NCBI GenBank assembly: GCA_009829735.1
Contig: CM020619.1
Location: forward strand, 3,912,590-3,976,589
Length of the DNA stretch: 64,000 bases
Direction of reading: 5' to 3'
Source: Pyropia yezoensis
Lineage: Eukaryota > Rhodophyta > Bangiophyceae > Bangiales > Bangiaceae
Positions 1-10,529 of the stretch are shown piece by piece. The notes beneath the pieces were generated by a model. That model was not told the DNA's origin and did no database searches. It saw nothing but the letters and a program-made list of their open reading frames with translations. Each line of letters starts with the position of its first letter. The first letter of the stretch is position 1. Both the position numbers and the translations under genes were made by a program.

Positions 1-1
1 C

Positions 2-778
2 GCCGACGGGCCCGCCGTGGCGCGCGTGCGGGAGGCGCTCGCGACGGTCCGGTCGGGGGTGCGGTCTATGGAGACGGCGGCGGCGGCGGGGCGGGGGCCC
101 CGCCTGCGGCCGGCGGTGGTGGCCGCCCAAGAGTCGGCGCTGGCCGCCCTGGACGTGGCCGCCACGTCCGCGGCCGAGGCGCTCGGCGGGGGGCCCGGGG
201 GGGTGGTGGCCGCCCGGGCGGCCGCCGCCGCCGCGGAAGCGCCCGGCGTGACCCCCTACGCGCGGCGGGCGCTGGTGGGGGTGGACATTGCGTCGCGGGG
301 GCGGCTGGTCATTGAGGTGGACGGCCTCAACGCGCCGGCGAGTGCGGGGGCGTTCCTCGCGCGCGTCCGGGCGGGGGACTTTAGTGGCACCCGCCTGGGC
401 GTCGACGAGGTGGCGGTGGTGGCGGCGCTGGACGGCGGCACGGCGGTGCCGCTGGAGGTGGCGCTCGCCGGCGGCGGCGGGGAGGTGGTGTATGGCGAGA
501 CGCTGGAAGAGTCGGGGCGCTACGCCGAGCGGCCGGTGCTCAACTTTAACGCGTACGGTGCGGTGGCGCTGGCGCGGCCGCAGGCCGACACGAACGGCGC
601 GAATGGGGGGGTGTTTCTTGTCAAGAGCGACCCGTCGGTGACGCCGGCGGGTCTCAACCTGCTGGACGGCGCCTTTTCGGTCGTCGGCTACGTGGTGGGC
701 GGCCAGGGCCGGGCGGTGATGGCCGAGCTTGCCGGCGGCGACGTTATTGATCACGCTGAGGTGTTGGACGAGTACTGA
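2..778 (+). CDS. CYP38/TLP40-like thylakoid-lumen cyclophilin, 3' part
   Basis: The frame is open to the left edge of the window and stops with TGA at 776-778, so only the C-terminal 258 residues are seen. The first about 80 residues form an Ala-rich helical stretch, as in the N-terminal helical domain of CYP38/TLP40. The rest matches the divergent cyclophilin fold of that family: a GRLVIEVDG strand, then PVLNFNAYGAVALARP, NGGVFLVK and NLLDGAFSVVGYVV, ending near GDVIDHAEVLDEY. In plants CYP38 sits in the thylakoid lumen and assists photosystem II assembly; prolyl isomerase activity is weak or absent in this branch, and the classical active-site Arg-Phe-His set is not evident here. The transit peptide would lie upstream of the window. 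The family call is firm; the exact orthologue (CYP37 or CYP38) is less so. Confidence 0.72.
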   Translation, partial: ADGPAVARVREALATVRSGVRSMETAAAAGRGPRLRPAVVAAQESALAALDVAATSAAEALGGGPGGVVAARAAAAAAEAPGVTPYARRALVGVDIASRGRLVIEVDGLNAPASAGAFLARVRAGDFSGTRLGVDEVAVVAALDGGTAVPLEVALAGGGGEVVYGETLEESGRYAERPVLNFNAYGAVALARPQADTNGANGGVFLVKSDPSVTPAGLNLLDGAFSVVGYVVGGQGRAVMAELAGGDVIDHAEVLDEY

Positions 779-1178
779 CCGGGGGGGGCATGCGTTCAAG
801 GGGGGTGGGGGATTGGCATGGGGGGTGGAAGGAAGCGACGGTGGCCCGGGAGGAGGGTGTGTTGACGCAATGCACGGTGAGTGCGCCGGCCCTCCACCCC
901 GACAGCCGCGCGTCGGCCCACCGCGCCAGTCTCGGTGGGGGTTTTCTCGCGAGCAGGCCTCAAGAACATATATCCAGTCCTACTTGAGCACTGACACTGG
1001 CACACGTATAGTGGCCCGAGAGGCACACTCTGGAGAACCTACCTCTCAGAAACATGCACCCCTGAGCTGAGGTCCCTGCAGGGAAACCCTTTCGGGGCAT
1101 GTCAACGTCAAAGACCGCCGGCCAGGTGCGGGGGGGGTAACCCGTGCGGGGCGTGTTGCGTCAGAAGCATCACGCCCC
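779..1178. other. Convergent intergenic region
   Basis: This holds the 3' flanks of the cyclophilin gene and of the minus-strand gene that follows. The short ORFs here lack family features. A small GC-rich hairpin can form around 1070-1100 (ccctgcaggg within it). No other gene is seen. Confidence 0.5.
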
Positions 1179-2123
1179 TCACCCCTCCTCCCCGCGCGAC
1201 TCTGCCGTCAGCTGCCGCTTGCGGTGTCCCTTTCCGCCCTTGCCGCGGGGCACGGCTGGCGTCGCCCGGGGTCCCGCCGGTGGCCCCTTGCAACCCCCCC
1301 CGTGCCCCCCTCCCCGCTCCGCCGGCGCGGTCATCGTGCCCGGCTCCTCCCGCCAGGCGCCCTCAAATTGGCGCCGGAACCGAACCACCCCGTGGGGCGC
1401 CACGCCCACCCGGTAGGCCGCGCGGATGAGCCCCAGCTGGTCCCTTACCGATCGCGGCTTGCGGATGGGGAGCTCGTTCACCCACACCACGGCGGGGTGC
1501 GACCGGAGCTCCGCGGCAGTCGGGGGAGGGGGCTCGGCCGCCGTCGCCGCCGCCGCCGCCACCGCAGTGGTGCCGCCGTGGCCTTTCACGGGGGAGGGGT
1601 AGAGGAAGGTGAGGACCCCCACGGCGGGCCCCCGCCACCGAAACAGGTACTCAGTTTCCTCTACCACGGTGACGGCAGCGTGCTCCAGGCAGCCAGGGTG
1701 CTCCCAGTCCACCCTTGCCGCCGAGGCGGCAGCCTCCAACGCCTCACGGCTGAAGTATTGGTTGGCGTACGGGCATTGGACCTCGTAGAAGTCGGTGCAG
1801 AGAATGTCAACGGCGGCCCGCTTGTGGGCGGCTACCGACGCGGAGCGCTCGCTGGGGGTGGACGGGCGGGTGCCTGAGGATAGAACGGCGTCCGCTGCCG
1901 TCGATGCCGCCGCCATAACAGCAGCTTTCCTATCGGTGGGTCCATCGCTGCCCCCAAACGCTGCGAGCAACTGTCTTGTGGTGGCCACTATGCCCGCGAC
2001 AGCGTCCGTGTATATTGTGGGAGAAAGGAGGGCGTCGGCGGGATTGGTGGGGAGAGTAGGCGGCGCGCCATTCACCGCGAGCACCTCAAAGGTGACTCCG
2101 CCAACCAGCAGGCGAATGAGCAT
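1179..2123 (-). CDS. Unrecognised protein, 314 aa
   Basis: I do not recognise this protein. The start was set at the ATG at 2121-2123 (MLIRLLVGGVTFEV), because residues upstream in the same frame are low-complexity and read like a 5' leader. The first about 230 residues have balanced composition with alternating hydrophobic positions. They include a Cys/aromatic segment (DILCTDFYEVQCPYANQYF), a segment EETEYLFRWRGPAVGVLTFLY and a segment WVNELPIRKPRSVRDQLGLI. The last 60 residues are basic and Gly/Pro-rich (KGGKGHRKRQ) and probably disordered. No signal peptide or membrane helix is clear. It converges with the cyclophilin gene. The balanced composition and the contrast with competing frames support coding; function is unknown. 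Confidence 0.55.
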   Translation of the reverse strand: MLIRLLVGGVTFEVLAVNGAPPTLPTNPADALLSPTIYTDAVAGIVATTRQLLAAFGGSDGPTDRKAAVMAAASTAADAVLSSGTRPSTPSERSASVAAHKRAAVDILCTDFYEVQCPYANQYFSREALEAAASAARVDWEHPGCLEHAAVTVVEETEYLFRWRGPAVGVLTFLYPSPVKGHGGTTAVAAAAATAAEPPPPTAAELRSHPAVVWVNELPIRKPRSVRDQLGLIRAAYRVGVAPHGVVRFRRQFEGAWREEPGTMTAPAERGGGHGGGCKGPPAGPRATPAVPRGKGGKGHRKRQLTAESRGEEG

Positions 2124-4268
2124 GGCTAGGAAGAAGGGAGAGAGAGGCGGGGGTGGAGTGCCGGGAGGGGGCGACAGGTTTCTTGCAAACAGTGCTGGGG
2201 AGCAGGGGAGGCGCAGCGTACGGAGTGGATAAAAGATACGAGAAAGGCACACAGCGTGGGGGGTGCGGCAGTGAGGCTGCACACAAAGAGGCGACGCCCA
2301 CCTTCCGGTGCTCTGCAGCGACCAGGTGGCGGGCCGGGGGGGTTGCCCTCCCAGCGCTGCCTTCGTGCCCTCCTCGTCACTCGTCGTTGGACTGCCAGCG
2401 AAGCAACAGAGTACAGTGCCCGAGCGTTGTGTGTACGAGATTTGGATAACGAATAAAATGTCAATGTCTGTTTCATCGGTGAATTGTCATACAAAGAAAT
2501 TATCCAATCGTGTGTTAACAAATTCAGTACCACACGTTTTGAAACGTGTCGTTGCACGCTTCGGCGTTCGACCTCTGGCTCCGAGCAACAGAATCTAGAT
2601 CTCATCAATCCCTCGTTCCGTGATTGCAGGCCCTCACACAATGAGTGGCGGACCCGCGCGGCTGAGATTCGGACGAGCACGAGGCGGTGTTTTAGGTGGC
2701 GGATCGTGCTGGTGGCGGCCTCTCTTGATGGTAGCATGCAGATCGTTGATGGTATCTAACCGCCGCAAACAAATCCGCCACCACCACATGTATGCATGTA
2801 CAGTACAACGCCATCCCCGGCCGGGTGGCGGCCGCCACCTGCGTGAGCGTCGACCGATTAGGAGATTGGCTAGGGGCATCTGGAAGGCGCCCCGCCCGAG
2901 GGGAGGCCTTCCAGATGGAAGCCCTTTCGGAACATGCAAGACGGTGAGGCCAACCCCCCGGCCATGGGACACGTGGGTGGGGAAGACCGACAGAGAGCCG
3001 ACGCTCGCCGTCGGGTTTGTGATCTCGCAGTGGCCCGACCTCCAATCTGGTAGAAGGCGGCTGCGGATCTCCAAAACTGCACAGCGCCGGCGGCAGTTGC
3101 TGTCTTGATGTGCCCAGCGATGAGACAACCGCCACCACGGGAAGGGCCACACCCCCCCCACACCCCTTCGTGGTTGTCGACAGCCACTAGGCGGGGGCAC
3201 CCATCTGGCCATGGTGGCGCTTCTGCTGCCGTCGTCCAATTCCGCCACCCGCCAGCGCACCTTGTCTATAGACACGCCGCCACCAGCGCCGGTCTGCACA
3301 ACCGCCGCCATTCTAGCTAGGGGTGGTGGCGCATTGGAACGTCTCTATTGCCCCCCCCCCCCCCACCGCCCCAAGAACTCAGAGGCCCTGTGAGTGCGTG
3401 TGGGGACCACCTCGGCCCGCGCCCCCGTCCGTGGCCCGCCACCCCCCCCCTCTTCTCCCGCTTGACCGCCCCTTTTGGACCGACGTGCCTCCCACTTGAC
3501 CAGACGCCACCCTGAGGGACACGCCCCTACGAGACTCCGCCACCGCGCTGGTGGGCCACAGTTTTTGCATGAGTCTCACAGCGTTTTGGGGGGGGGTGGG
3601 GGGGGGCGGCGGCGGAGCTGAACTTCTCTTTCCCTCGGCGAGCGCTTCTCCCGAGCCGGCGCAGCCCCCCCATTGCCCAGCAGGCACGTGTGCAAAGGCG
3701 GGTCCGCGGGAGTTTCACAACCCGCACACGCCGCCCCCCTCCAAAATGCGGCACTGTCCACCGAGCCCCGCACTCCTGCACCCGCCTCCCGCCACCGCTG
3801 AGCAAGGTGGCGCATTGCCTCGGAGACAGCCGAGGCGCACGGGACCACCTCTTCGCCGCCAATCCACCACGCCCCCCCCCCCCCCCCCCTTTGTCGCGCA
3901 CGTAGCGTGCAACCGGCCTTTGCGCTGACAAGCGCACCGCCGCAGCGACGACGACGGTCGCCAACCGACGCGTGCGCGCATCGCCGCGGCCGACCTTGGA
4001 CCTTTGTGCGCGATCGGTCACTCCCTCTTCCACCGCCCCCGCGTTTCGCCGTCTACCCCCACCCCCACTCCCACCCCCACTGCCACCTACCCGTCACCAC
4101 CCCCATCGAGCCGTGCATCGCGACGCCACCCCCGTACCCGTGCCGCATCCGTCGCGACGTCTCTACCTCTTCCGCCGCGCTGTGCATCGTGACGGGTGAG
4201 GGCGTCGTCTCTTTGGTCCCGGCCATCCCGTCCTCTCCCCCACCCGCCCGCACCTGGAGCCCCCCACC
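2124..4268. other. Intergenic region upstream of the CCT gene; one strong hairpin
   Basis: No convincing gene is seen in these 2.1 kb. The ORFs at 2634-3311 (-) and 2620-3108 (+) have Arg/Pro/Trp-rich compositions expected of random GC-rich frames. The A+T-richer part at 2440-2620 is the likely promoter side of the minus-strand gene ending at 1179. A hairpin has perfect 12-bp arms at 2877-2888 and 2906-2917. C-rich runs lie at 3352-3363 and 3871-3891, and a CCCCCAC-type repeat at 4050-4085 just upstream of the next start. Confidence 0.45.
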
Positions 4269-6299
4269 ATGGGCGGCGGACGAGCCATCCTAGACGAGAT
4301 GATGCTGGCAATGGATTCCGGCGGTGGCGGCCGAGGCGGTCCCGGCGCGCTACTCCAGGCTCTGCTTGACAATGTGGAGGGCGGTGCAGGGGGCATTGGG
4401 GACCACGGCCCGGGCGGGCCGCTCGAATCGATGGACCTGGGCCTTGGCTTGAGCTTGCCCGCCGATGGGGGCAGCCTCGGCCGTGACGCGGACAGGCGCG
4501 CGGCCGAGGCGTTGGCTGCGGACGCGGTCGCCGCCTCGACGGGCCGGCTCGTGGGAGCGGTGGCCGGCGGCAGCGCGTCGGCGGAGAGGGGAACCGCGGC
4601 CTTGCCGTCCGCGGCGGCGGCGGCGGGCGGTGCCGCCACCCGAGCGGATACTGCTGCCCATGACCGAGGCCCCTTGGCGACGCCCGGTGCGTCGTCGGCG
4701 GTCCTCGATTCTCGCTACCTGTCCATGATGGGCTCCACCGGGGACGCGCTCCCCGGATGCTCCATGGACTTTTCCGCCATGGACTATGGGGGCTGGGCGT
4801 CGACGCCCAAAGCATCGACGGATGGGTTGCCCGTCACAGGCGGCCGTGGCGGGGCAGCGGACCGTGTGGCGGGGGGGGTGGCGGCGGCGGCACCGCCGCT
4901 ATTCCTCATGGACGATCTCGCAGCGGGGACGGATGGCGGTAGTCCCGTGTCGCGGACCGCGGACGAGGCGGCCGCGGAGCGGCGGGAAGGCGGTGAGCCG
5001 CAAACCGCTGCCGCCGGGGACGAGACGGTGAGTAGCACCAGTGCGAGCGTGGATGGTCTGTACGAGGTGGCCAAGGAGGGCGAGTCGTTCTCGTGCTCCC
5101 TCCTCGATTCGTCGGCCTACGGGCCGGATGAGCTGTCCATTGCTGACGCAACGTGCCGCAGCGGCACGCTCGTGGCGTTGCTACCTGGGGGGGGTGCCAC
5201 GGTCGCGCCTGGCGCGACGCCGCCCATCAAGAGCCGGCCACTCGCCGGGCCGCTCGCCGCCGCCGTGGCGAGCTCCATGGGCGGTGTCGGCGGCCAGGCC
5301 ACGGCGGGCGCCATGCCACCATCCTCGCCGATCCTGTCGACCATGGCGGGGTCGGCCGGCACACCGACGCTCGCGGGTGGGTCGCCGCGCGGTGGCAGTG
5401 GGACTGTGGCGGCGCATTCAGCAGCCGATGCGGCCGCGACAGCCGCGACCGCGGCTGCGGCGGCGAATGTGGCGGCGGCGGCGACGGCCGCGGCGGCCGC
5501 CTCATCGGCGGCGACCGCCGCAGTGGCAGCGGCGGCGGTGGCGGCGACCAATGCCGGCCCGTCCCTCTCGCAGATGATGGCGCTCACAACCGAGGCGGCC
5601 CGCGCGACGGTGGCGTCGGCCGCGTCGGCCGCGTCGACGCACTCGTCTGCGTCCGCGTCTGCGACTGGGCGGCCCGCGGTGGGCGGCCGCGCATCGGGGC
5701 GCGGCTCTGGGGGGGGCGCGCGCAAGCGTGCATCCCCCGCGGGGGGGGGCCCACGGGGATGTGCCCTGGGCGGCGCCGCTGCCGTTCTTGCCGCGTCGGT
5801 GCCGTTCCCCTCGTGCGCTACCCCATCAGCGGCGGCCATGGCGTCGGCTGCCTCTGCGGGGCTGCTCTTGCGGCCACCCATGCCCGGTTGTGCGGCGGCG
5901 GCCGCCACCGCCGCCGCCACTGCCGCTGCCACCGCCGCTGCTGCGGCGTCTGCGGCGGCGTCCGCGCCTGGTGGCGGTGGAGCGCCGCACCTCCCCCTCT
6001 CCCCCACCGAAGGGGCGGTGCGGTCGGCTGCAACGGCCACCGCCCGCGCGTCGGCTGCGGGGCGGCTGCGGGCCAAGCGCGCGCGCGCACGCACGCACGC
6101 GGGCAACGCGGTGCGGTACTCGGTGCGCAAGCGGATCGCCGACGTGCGGCCGCGGGTGAATGGGCGGTTCGCGACCAAGAGCGAGCTGGCCAAAGCCAAG
6201 CTCGGCGCCCCGTTGGGAGCACCCGACGATCCCACAACGAATGGCCCGTTGCCGCCGCCGCCGCCTCCCACGGGGGTGGTTGTGGCCAAGGTGGAGTGA
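4269..6299 (+). CDS. CCT-domain (CONSTANS/TOC1-type) transcription regulator
   Basis: This is a 676-residue protein starting at an ATG in good context (ccaccATGg). Residues 1-600 are Ala/Gly/Ser-rich with long alanine runs, presumably disordered or activation sequence. The only recognisable domain is a C-terminal CCT motif at about residues 603-645: a basic stretch with RTHAGNAVRYSVRKRIADVR and then NGRFATKSE, matching the family pattern R-x-R-Y-x-V-R-K...G-R-F. CCT motifs mediate nuclear import and binding to NF-Y or DNA. In plants and algae the family includes light, circadian and flowering regulators. No B-box zinc fingers, GATA finger or response-regulator domain is visible upstream, so this is a CCT-only protein. 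There is no intron in this reading. An A+T-richer 3' flank with T-runs follows. Confidence 0.75.
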   Translation: MGGGRAILDEMMLAMDSGGGGRGGPGALLQALLDNVEGGAGGIGDHGPGGPLESMDLGLGLSLPADGGSLGRDADRRAAEALAADAVAASTGRLVGAVAGGSASAERGTAALPSAAAAAGGAATRADTAAHDRGPLATPGASSAVLDSRYLSMMGSTGDALPGCSMDFSAMDYGGWASTPKASTDGLPVTGGRGGAADRVAGGVAAAAPPLFLMDDLAAGTDGGSPVSRTADEAAAERREGGEPQTAAAGDETVSSTSASVDGLYEVAKEGESFSCSLLDSSAYGPDELSIADATCRSGTLVALLPGGGATVAPGATPPIKSRPLAGPLAAAVASSMGGVGGQATAGAMPPSSPILSTMAGSAGTPTLAGGSPRGGSGTVAAHSAADAAATAATAAAAANVAAAATAAAAASSAATAAVAAAAVAATNAGPSLSQMMALTTEAARATVASAASAASTHSSASASATGRPAVGGRASGRGSGGGARKRASPAGGGPRGCALGGAAAVLAASVPFPSCATPSAAAMASAASAGLLLRPPMPGCAAAAATAAATAAATAAAAASAAASAPGGGGAPHLPLSPTEGAVRSAATATARASAAGRLRAKRARARTHAGNAVRYSVRKRIADVRPRVNGRFATKSELAKAKLGAPLGAPDDPTTNGPLPPPPPPTGVVVAKVE

Positions 6300-8168
6300 A
6301 CGCGGCAGCCAGCCACGCCGTCTTGGTTTCCTTCTCTTCTTTCATCTTCCGTGTGTCTGTCTTTCATTCACTTGTACGCATGCTATGCTATCTGTTTTTT
6401 TTATTCTTCTCCTCGGGGTGTCTTACATTCTTGTCTCTTCTGCTTCCGTCTCTGTGTGGGGTAACCGCTTGCCGCTTCCGTATCCTCTCTTTCTTTCCCT
6501 CTCTTTTTTTTTTTTACGGCCCATTCTTTGCATGGGTGACCGTGCAAACCTCCAGGTGGGACTCGCGCTCGAGGGGTGCTCCCAGCCGTCTCGACAGCCG
6601 TCGTACGTCCGCGGCGCGACGGCGCCACTTCTGTACCACAGGCTTGCGCTTGCACACACACCACCCGCCGGGGCGGCACGCGGCGGTCAAGGCCGGCACC
6701 GGAACGGGCCCTCGACAGCGCATCTCCTCCACCCCGTTGCCGCTGCACGGCCCCCCACCTCATCACCGGCGTAACCCCCTTCTCCCCTCACTCGCCAGCG
6801 CGTTGGCCGTCACACCGGCGACCGGCCTGCGTCGTCCTGGCGGGGCCCTCCCTAAATCTACTCGCGACAGTTTGACAAGTGCCGACTCTGCCTCCCCTGT
6901 GCCCGTATGTTTGTATGGTACTGTACATACATACATACATACATAGACATATGTGCTCCCGCTCCGCGTACTCCAGCTACTTTTTTCTTCCAAAGGGGGC
7001 CGCCTCGAAATGGGTGGTTGCCGGCGGCGTCCCCGTCACCGCCCGCCCCTGCCGCCCCCACCTTCGCGGCGGCTCTGAGATTACCTTGGAACCGTGCGCC
7101 CGGCCCGTCGTGCCAACCGGTGGCAGCCGTGGCCGCGGCTGCCGCCACTTCTCCCGACACCAGCAGCGGCCACGACAGCAGACAGCAGGGGCTCCACCTC
7201 CACCTGCACCGCGGCGGATGCCCGCGTAGCCGCCGCCGTGGCCGCCGTGGCCGCCGCCGTCGCCGCTGTAGCCGCCGCTGCCGCCGCTGCCGCCGCTGCC
7301 GCCGCTGCCGCCGCCAACCGAGCCGGGCCAAGTGGTGACCCACGCCCGCCCTTGCCCGTCGGCGACGCTACCCGCTGCCGCGGCGGAGGGCGCGGCGGCG
7401 ATCACCCCCCCCCCCCCCCCCTTCTCGCGGGCCTTGGACCTCCCCGAGCCCCTCCCGGCTAACCGCGCGCCCGCGGGTGCCCCGGCCGCCACCCCCCTCC
7501 CTGTCGCCCCCGCCGACCAACGGTCGTCTTGGCGCGGTCGGCCTCCCCCCCCCCCCTCCCCCCCCCCCACCCCCCCCCAACCCGCACGCCGCGTTGGCCA
7601 CCTCCCCCCCAGAGGACCCATCCCCCAGGCGCAAAGGCGTAAACCCCTGCAAATGCCTCGGCCACCACCGCAAGGACGCTGCCGGCCACGTTGCGGAGCC
7701 GACGGCCCTCCCACCCCCGCCGCACGTGCGCCGCCGCCCCGGCGGGGCGGGCGTCGGGCGGGCGCCCGCCGCCGGGCACGGGCGCCGCCGCCGTCCACAG
7801 GCGAGTCGGGGGCACCCGCGGCCCCCCCCCCCCCCCCCCCCAAAAGACCCCCCCCTGCACGCCAACCATGGAAGGGAGCGTCGCCCCGCCGGCTGGGAAA
7901 AGCAATCCCACCCCACCCCGGCGGCACCATCCCCCACGCCCCGCAGCGCATCCACCCCCGCTCCCCCCACCACATCAAGACCCGCCGCTCAAGGCCGGCG
8001 GCGTGGCCCAACCCCATGATGGGGCGCACACCCACGCCACGCGTCAGGGATGCTGCGGCGGCGGCGTCTCTCCCGCAACCCCCCCCGCCCCCGCCCCCTT
8101 CCCCCCCCCCACACCTCCCGGCGCACGGCGGTGCCCGCCACCCCCCCCCCCCGCTCTCCACGCCGGCG
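6300..8168. other. GC-rich intergenic region, no supported gene
   Basis: This starts with the T-rich 3' flank of the CCT gene (6300-6530) and a short ATAC repeat at 6925-6946. Long ORFs exist on both strands (for example 6977-8944 minus and 7332-9287 plus), but they are Pro/Arg/Gly-rich, cross homopolymer tracts and match no family I know. One minus-strand stretch around 7590-7690 encodes a plausible membrane helix (AGSVLAVVAEAFAGVYAF) and might be an exon. Not enough is visible to build a gene. Confidence 0.35.
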
Positions 8169-8606
8169 TCACGCGCCCCCGCGGTCGCCCACGTCAGCAG
8201 GGTCCTCCCCCCCCCCCCCCCCAGACGGGGACCCCGCTGCCACCGCCGCGGCAGCGTCGTCTGCAGCGGCCGCAGCGGCGACGGCGGGCGTGCCGCCATT
8301 GGCAGCGGCCGCCGCCGCCGCAGCGGCGGCGGCAGCACCGCCGGCGGGGGGCGCGTCCGCGTCGGCAGCAGCAGCAGCCGCGTCGGCAGCGGCGGCGGCA
8401 GCGGCGGCAGCGGCAGCAGCGGCCTCCGCGGCACGGCGGCCGAGGACCACATCCCGGCGGTAGGCGTCACGGGCAGCGTCGGCAACGACGCCGTCGCGGA
8501 GGCGGCGGAGCTCGGCGCGCTGCTCGGCGTGCACGTACGCAATCGTGGCGGCGGCGGCGGCGGCAACGGTGGCCAGGGCGGCCACGCCCCCCGACGGGCG
8601 ACGCAT
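8169..8606 (-). CDS. PET117-like cytochrome c oxidase assembly protein
   Basis: This is a 145-residue reading from the ATG at 8604-8606 to TGA at 8169-8171. The N-terminus carries a short membrane segment (GGVAALATVAAAAAATIAYV, about residues 6-25). It is followed directly by a charged helix HAEQRAELRRLRDGVVAD, which aligns with the PET117 signature (membrane helix, then VHxxQ...LRxGVxxDxxR). PET117 is a small mitochondrial inner-membrane protein needed for complex IV assembly and interacts with the haem a synthase COX15 in animals. The first 55 residues fit the family; the remaining 90 are an Ala/Asp/Gly-rich tail not found in animal or fungal PET117. That tail may be a lineage-specific extension, or the true 3' end may be spliced. 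The long upstream extension of the frame is low-complexity and was not used. Confidence 0.55.
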   Translation of the reverse strand: MRRPSGGVAALATVAAAAAATIAYVHAEQRAELRRLRDGVVADAARDAYRRDVVLGRRAAEAAAAAAAAAAAAADAAAAAADADAPPAGGAAAAAAAAAAAANGGTPAVAAAAAADDAAAAVAAGSPSGGGGGEDPADVGDRGGA

Positions 8607-9523
8607 CCCCCCACCCTGACCCTGCGCCGCCGCCGCGGGGTGGGGGGGGGGGGGGGGGGGGGGAAGGGAGTGGCGGCGACGGTGGGGAGGAGCCAGGGTG
8701 GGAAGGGGGGGGGGGGGGGAAGGGAGTGGCGGCAACGATGGAAAGGAGCCAGGGGGGGAGGGGGGGGGGGGGGAGGGGGAGGGGAGGCGGGGAAACCGTG
8801 TCCCCCCCGGCAGGCGCGGACAGGGGGCCGGCCGTGTGGGCCGGCGGGCGGGCGCGTCGGCGGCCGGCCGGCCGGCCGGCCGGCCGGGCGGGGAGGGACG
8901 GCAGAGGACCCGGGGGGGGGGAGCGGCGTGTCCGCGGCAACCACGCGGCGCGCGACGGCGGCGGGCAGCGGCGCAGCGGGGACGGAATGGGCGCCCGCGG
9001 CGCAAAGGGGGGTGGGGAGCGGGACACGGCCAGCGGGGACTGCCGACAGGCGGGGGGATCAGCCGCCCCCGCCTGTCGGCCACGGCCAAAGGGGGGGTGG
9101 GGGTTCCCGGGGGCGCTGGCCAATGGGGCGCTCCCAAAAGCGCCTGTGCGTGGAGGCGGCCGGACGGCAGCGGCGGCGGCGGCCGCGGGCGGCCGGGGCG
9201 GCTGCCTATGAAAACGGGGAGGGGGGCCCCGCGCAGAGGTGGGCGCGCCCGGGCGCCACCCCAAATCGGGGTACCGCCGCCGGCTGACGAGAGAGCAACG
9301 GGGGCGGCGGCCTCCACGGGGCCCCCTTCCCCCCGACCCACCGCCTGTCCAGCCACCGCCTCCATTGTCTCGTACACCCGCCCGCCCCCTTCCCCCCCCG
9401 CCGTCTGCGCCCAGGCGTTCCCCCCCCCTTCAGCCCCCCCCCCCCCCCCCCCCCCCGCCACCGCCGCTTCGTTACCCCCACCACAGCCAGACGCTCTTGC
9501 CCCCCCCCCCCGCGCCGCCCACC
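8607..9523. other. Divergent intergenic region with poly-G and poly-C tracts
   Basis: This lies between the PET117-like gene (-) and the transporter (+), so it should hold both promoters. It contains G runs at 8641-8663, 8706-8719 and 8758-8775, a GGCC tandem microsatellite at about 8863-8888, and a C run at about 9436-9456. No gene is supported; ORFs that cross it are low-complexity. Confidence 0.5.
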
Positions 9524-10496
9524 ATGATCCGCCCCGCCGTCCTCTTCTTCTTCCAGTTTGCGGCGCTCGCCTCGCCCGGCCGCTTCATCCCCCTCTTCCT
9601 CTCCTGGTACGGCCTGACCGACGGGGCGGTGGGGGCGGTGCTGGCGGCGCCGAGCGCGGTGACGCTCCTGTCCCTGGCCGCCGGCGGGGTGATGGCCGAC
9701 ACCCACCCGGGCGGGCGGCTGGCCGTCCTCGCGGCGGGCAACGCGGTGAGCGCCGTCGCCTTCCAGGCCCTGCTGGCCGTCCACCTGCTGCCGGTGGGGG
9801 GGGGGGGGCGCCTGGTGGCCGTTGCCGCCGCGTACATGGCGTCGCGGGTGGCGCGGGTGCCCACCTTTCCCGTCCTTGACGCGTACGCGCTCGAGTACCT
9901 GGCCGCCCAGGCGCGCCGTGGCGACGCCGGCGGTGGTGGCGGGGGCGATGCCGACGGTGGTGGCGGCGGCGATGCCGACGGTGGCGGCGGCGGCGGTGGT
10001 GGCGGTGGCGGCGGCACCTGTGGCGATGGCGACGGCGACGGTGACAGCGCCACGACGGCAGCGGCGGTGGAGCGGGCGCAGTCACGGTACGGGCGGGAAC
10101 GCCTGTGGGGCGCCATCAGCTGGGGCGCCACGTCCGCCGCTCTGGGCGTGGCGCTCGACGCCTGCGGCTACGGGGTGGTGTTTGTTTTCAACACGGTGGC
10201 GTCTGCGTGCTTGGGCGTGGCCCTTGTTGGGGGCCTGGGCGGGGGGGGGGGGGGAGGGGGTGGGGGTGGGTGGGGGGGCTTCCCCGCCCGCCTGCTGCGG
10301 CGACTTGGCGGGGGAGGGGGGGGGGGGGGCGGCGCGGCAGAGGAGGCCGACGCGCTGGTCGGCGCAGAGATGGGGGAGATGGGCGGCGGCGCCCCGCAGG
10401 TGGCTGCCGCCGCCGCCGCCGCCGCCGCCGCGCCCGGCGAGGCGGCCACCAACGGCGGGGCTCCGCCGGCCGCCGCCCCGCCCCTGCCCTCGGCTA

Positions 10497-10529
<33 letters not shown>

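Noticed and set aside
2634-3311. 225-residue minus-strand ORF
   Set aside because: It has Trp/Arg/Pro-rich random-like composition, no motif and competing ORFs on both strands.
5117-6367. 416-residue minus-strand ORF
   Set aside because: It is a mirror of the CCT-protein coding strand; its Ala/Pro-rich sequence follows from the codon composition opposite.
6977-9287. Competing 650-residue ORFs on both strands
   Set aside because: They are Pro, Arg and Gly runs through homopolymer tracts; only the PET117-like segment inside has a recognisable pattern.
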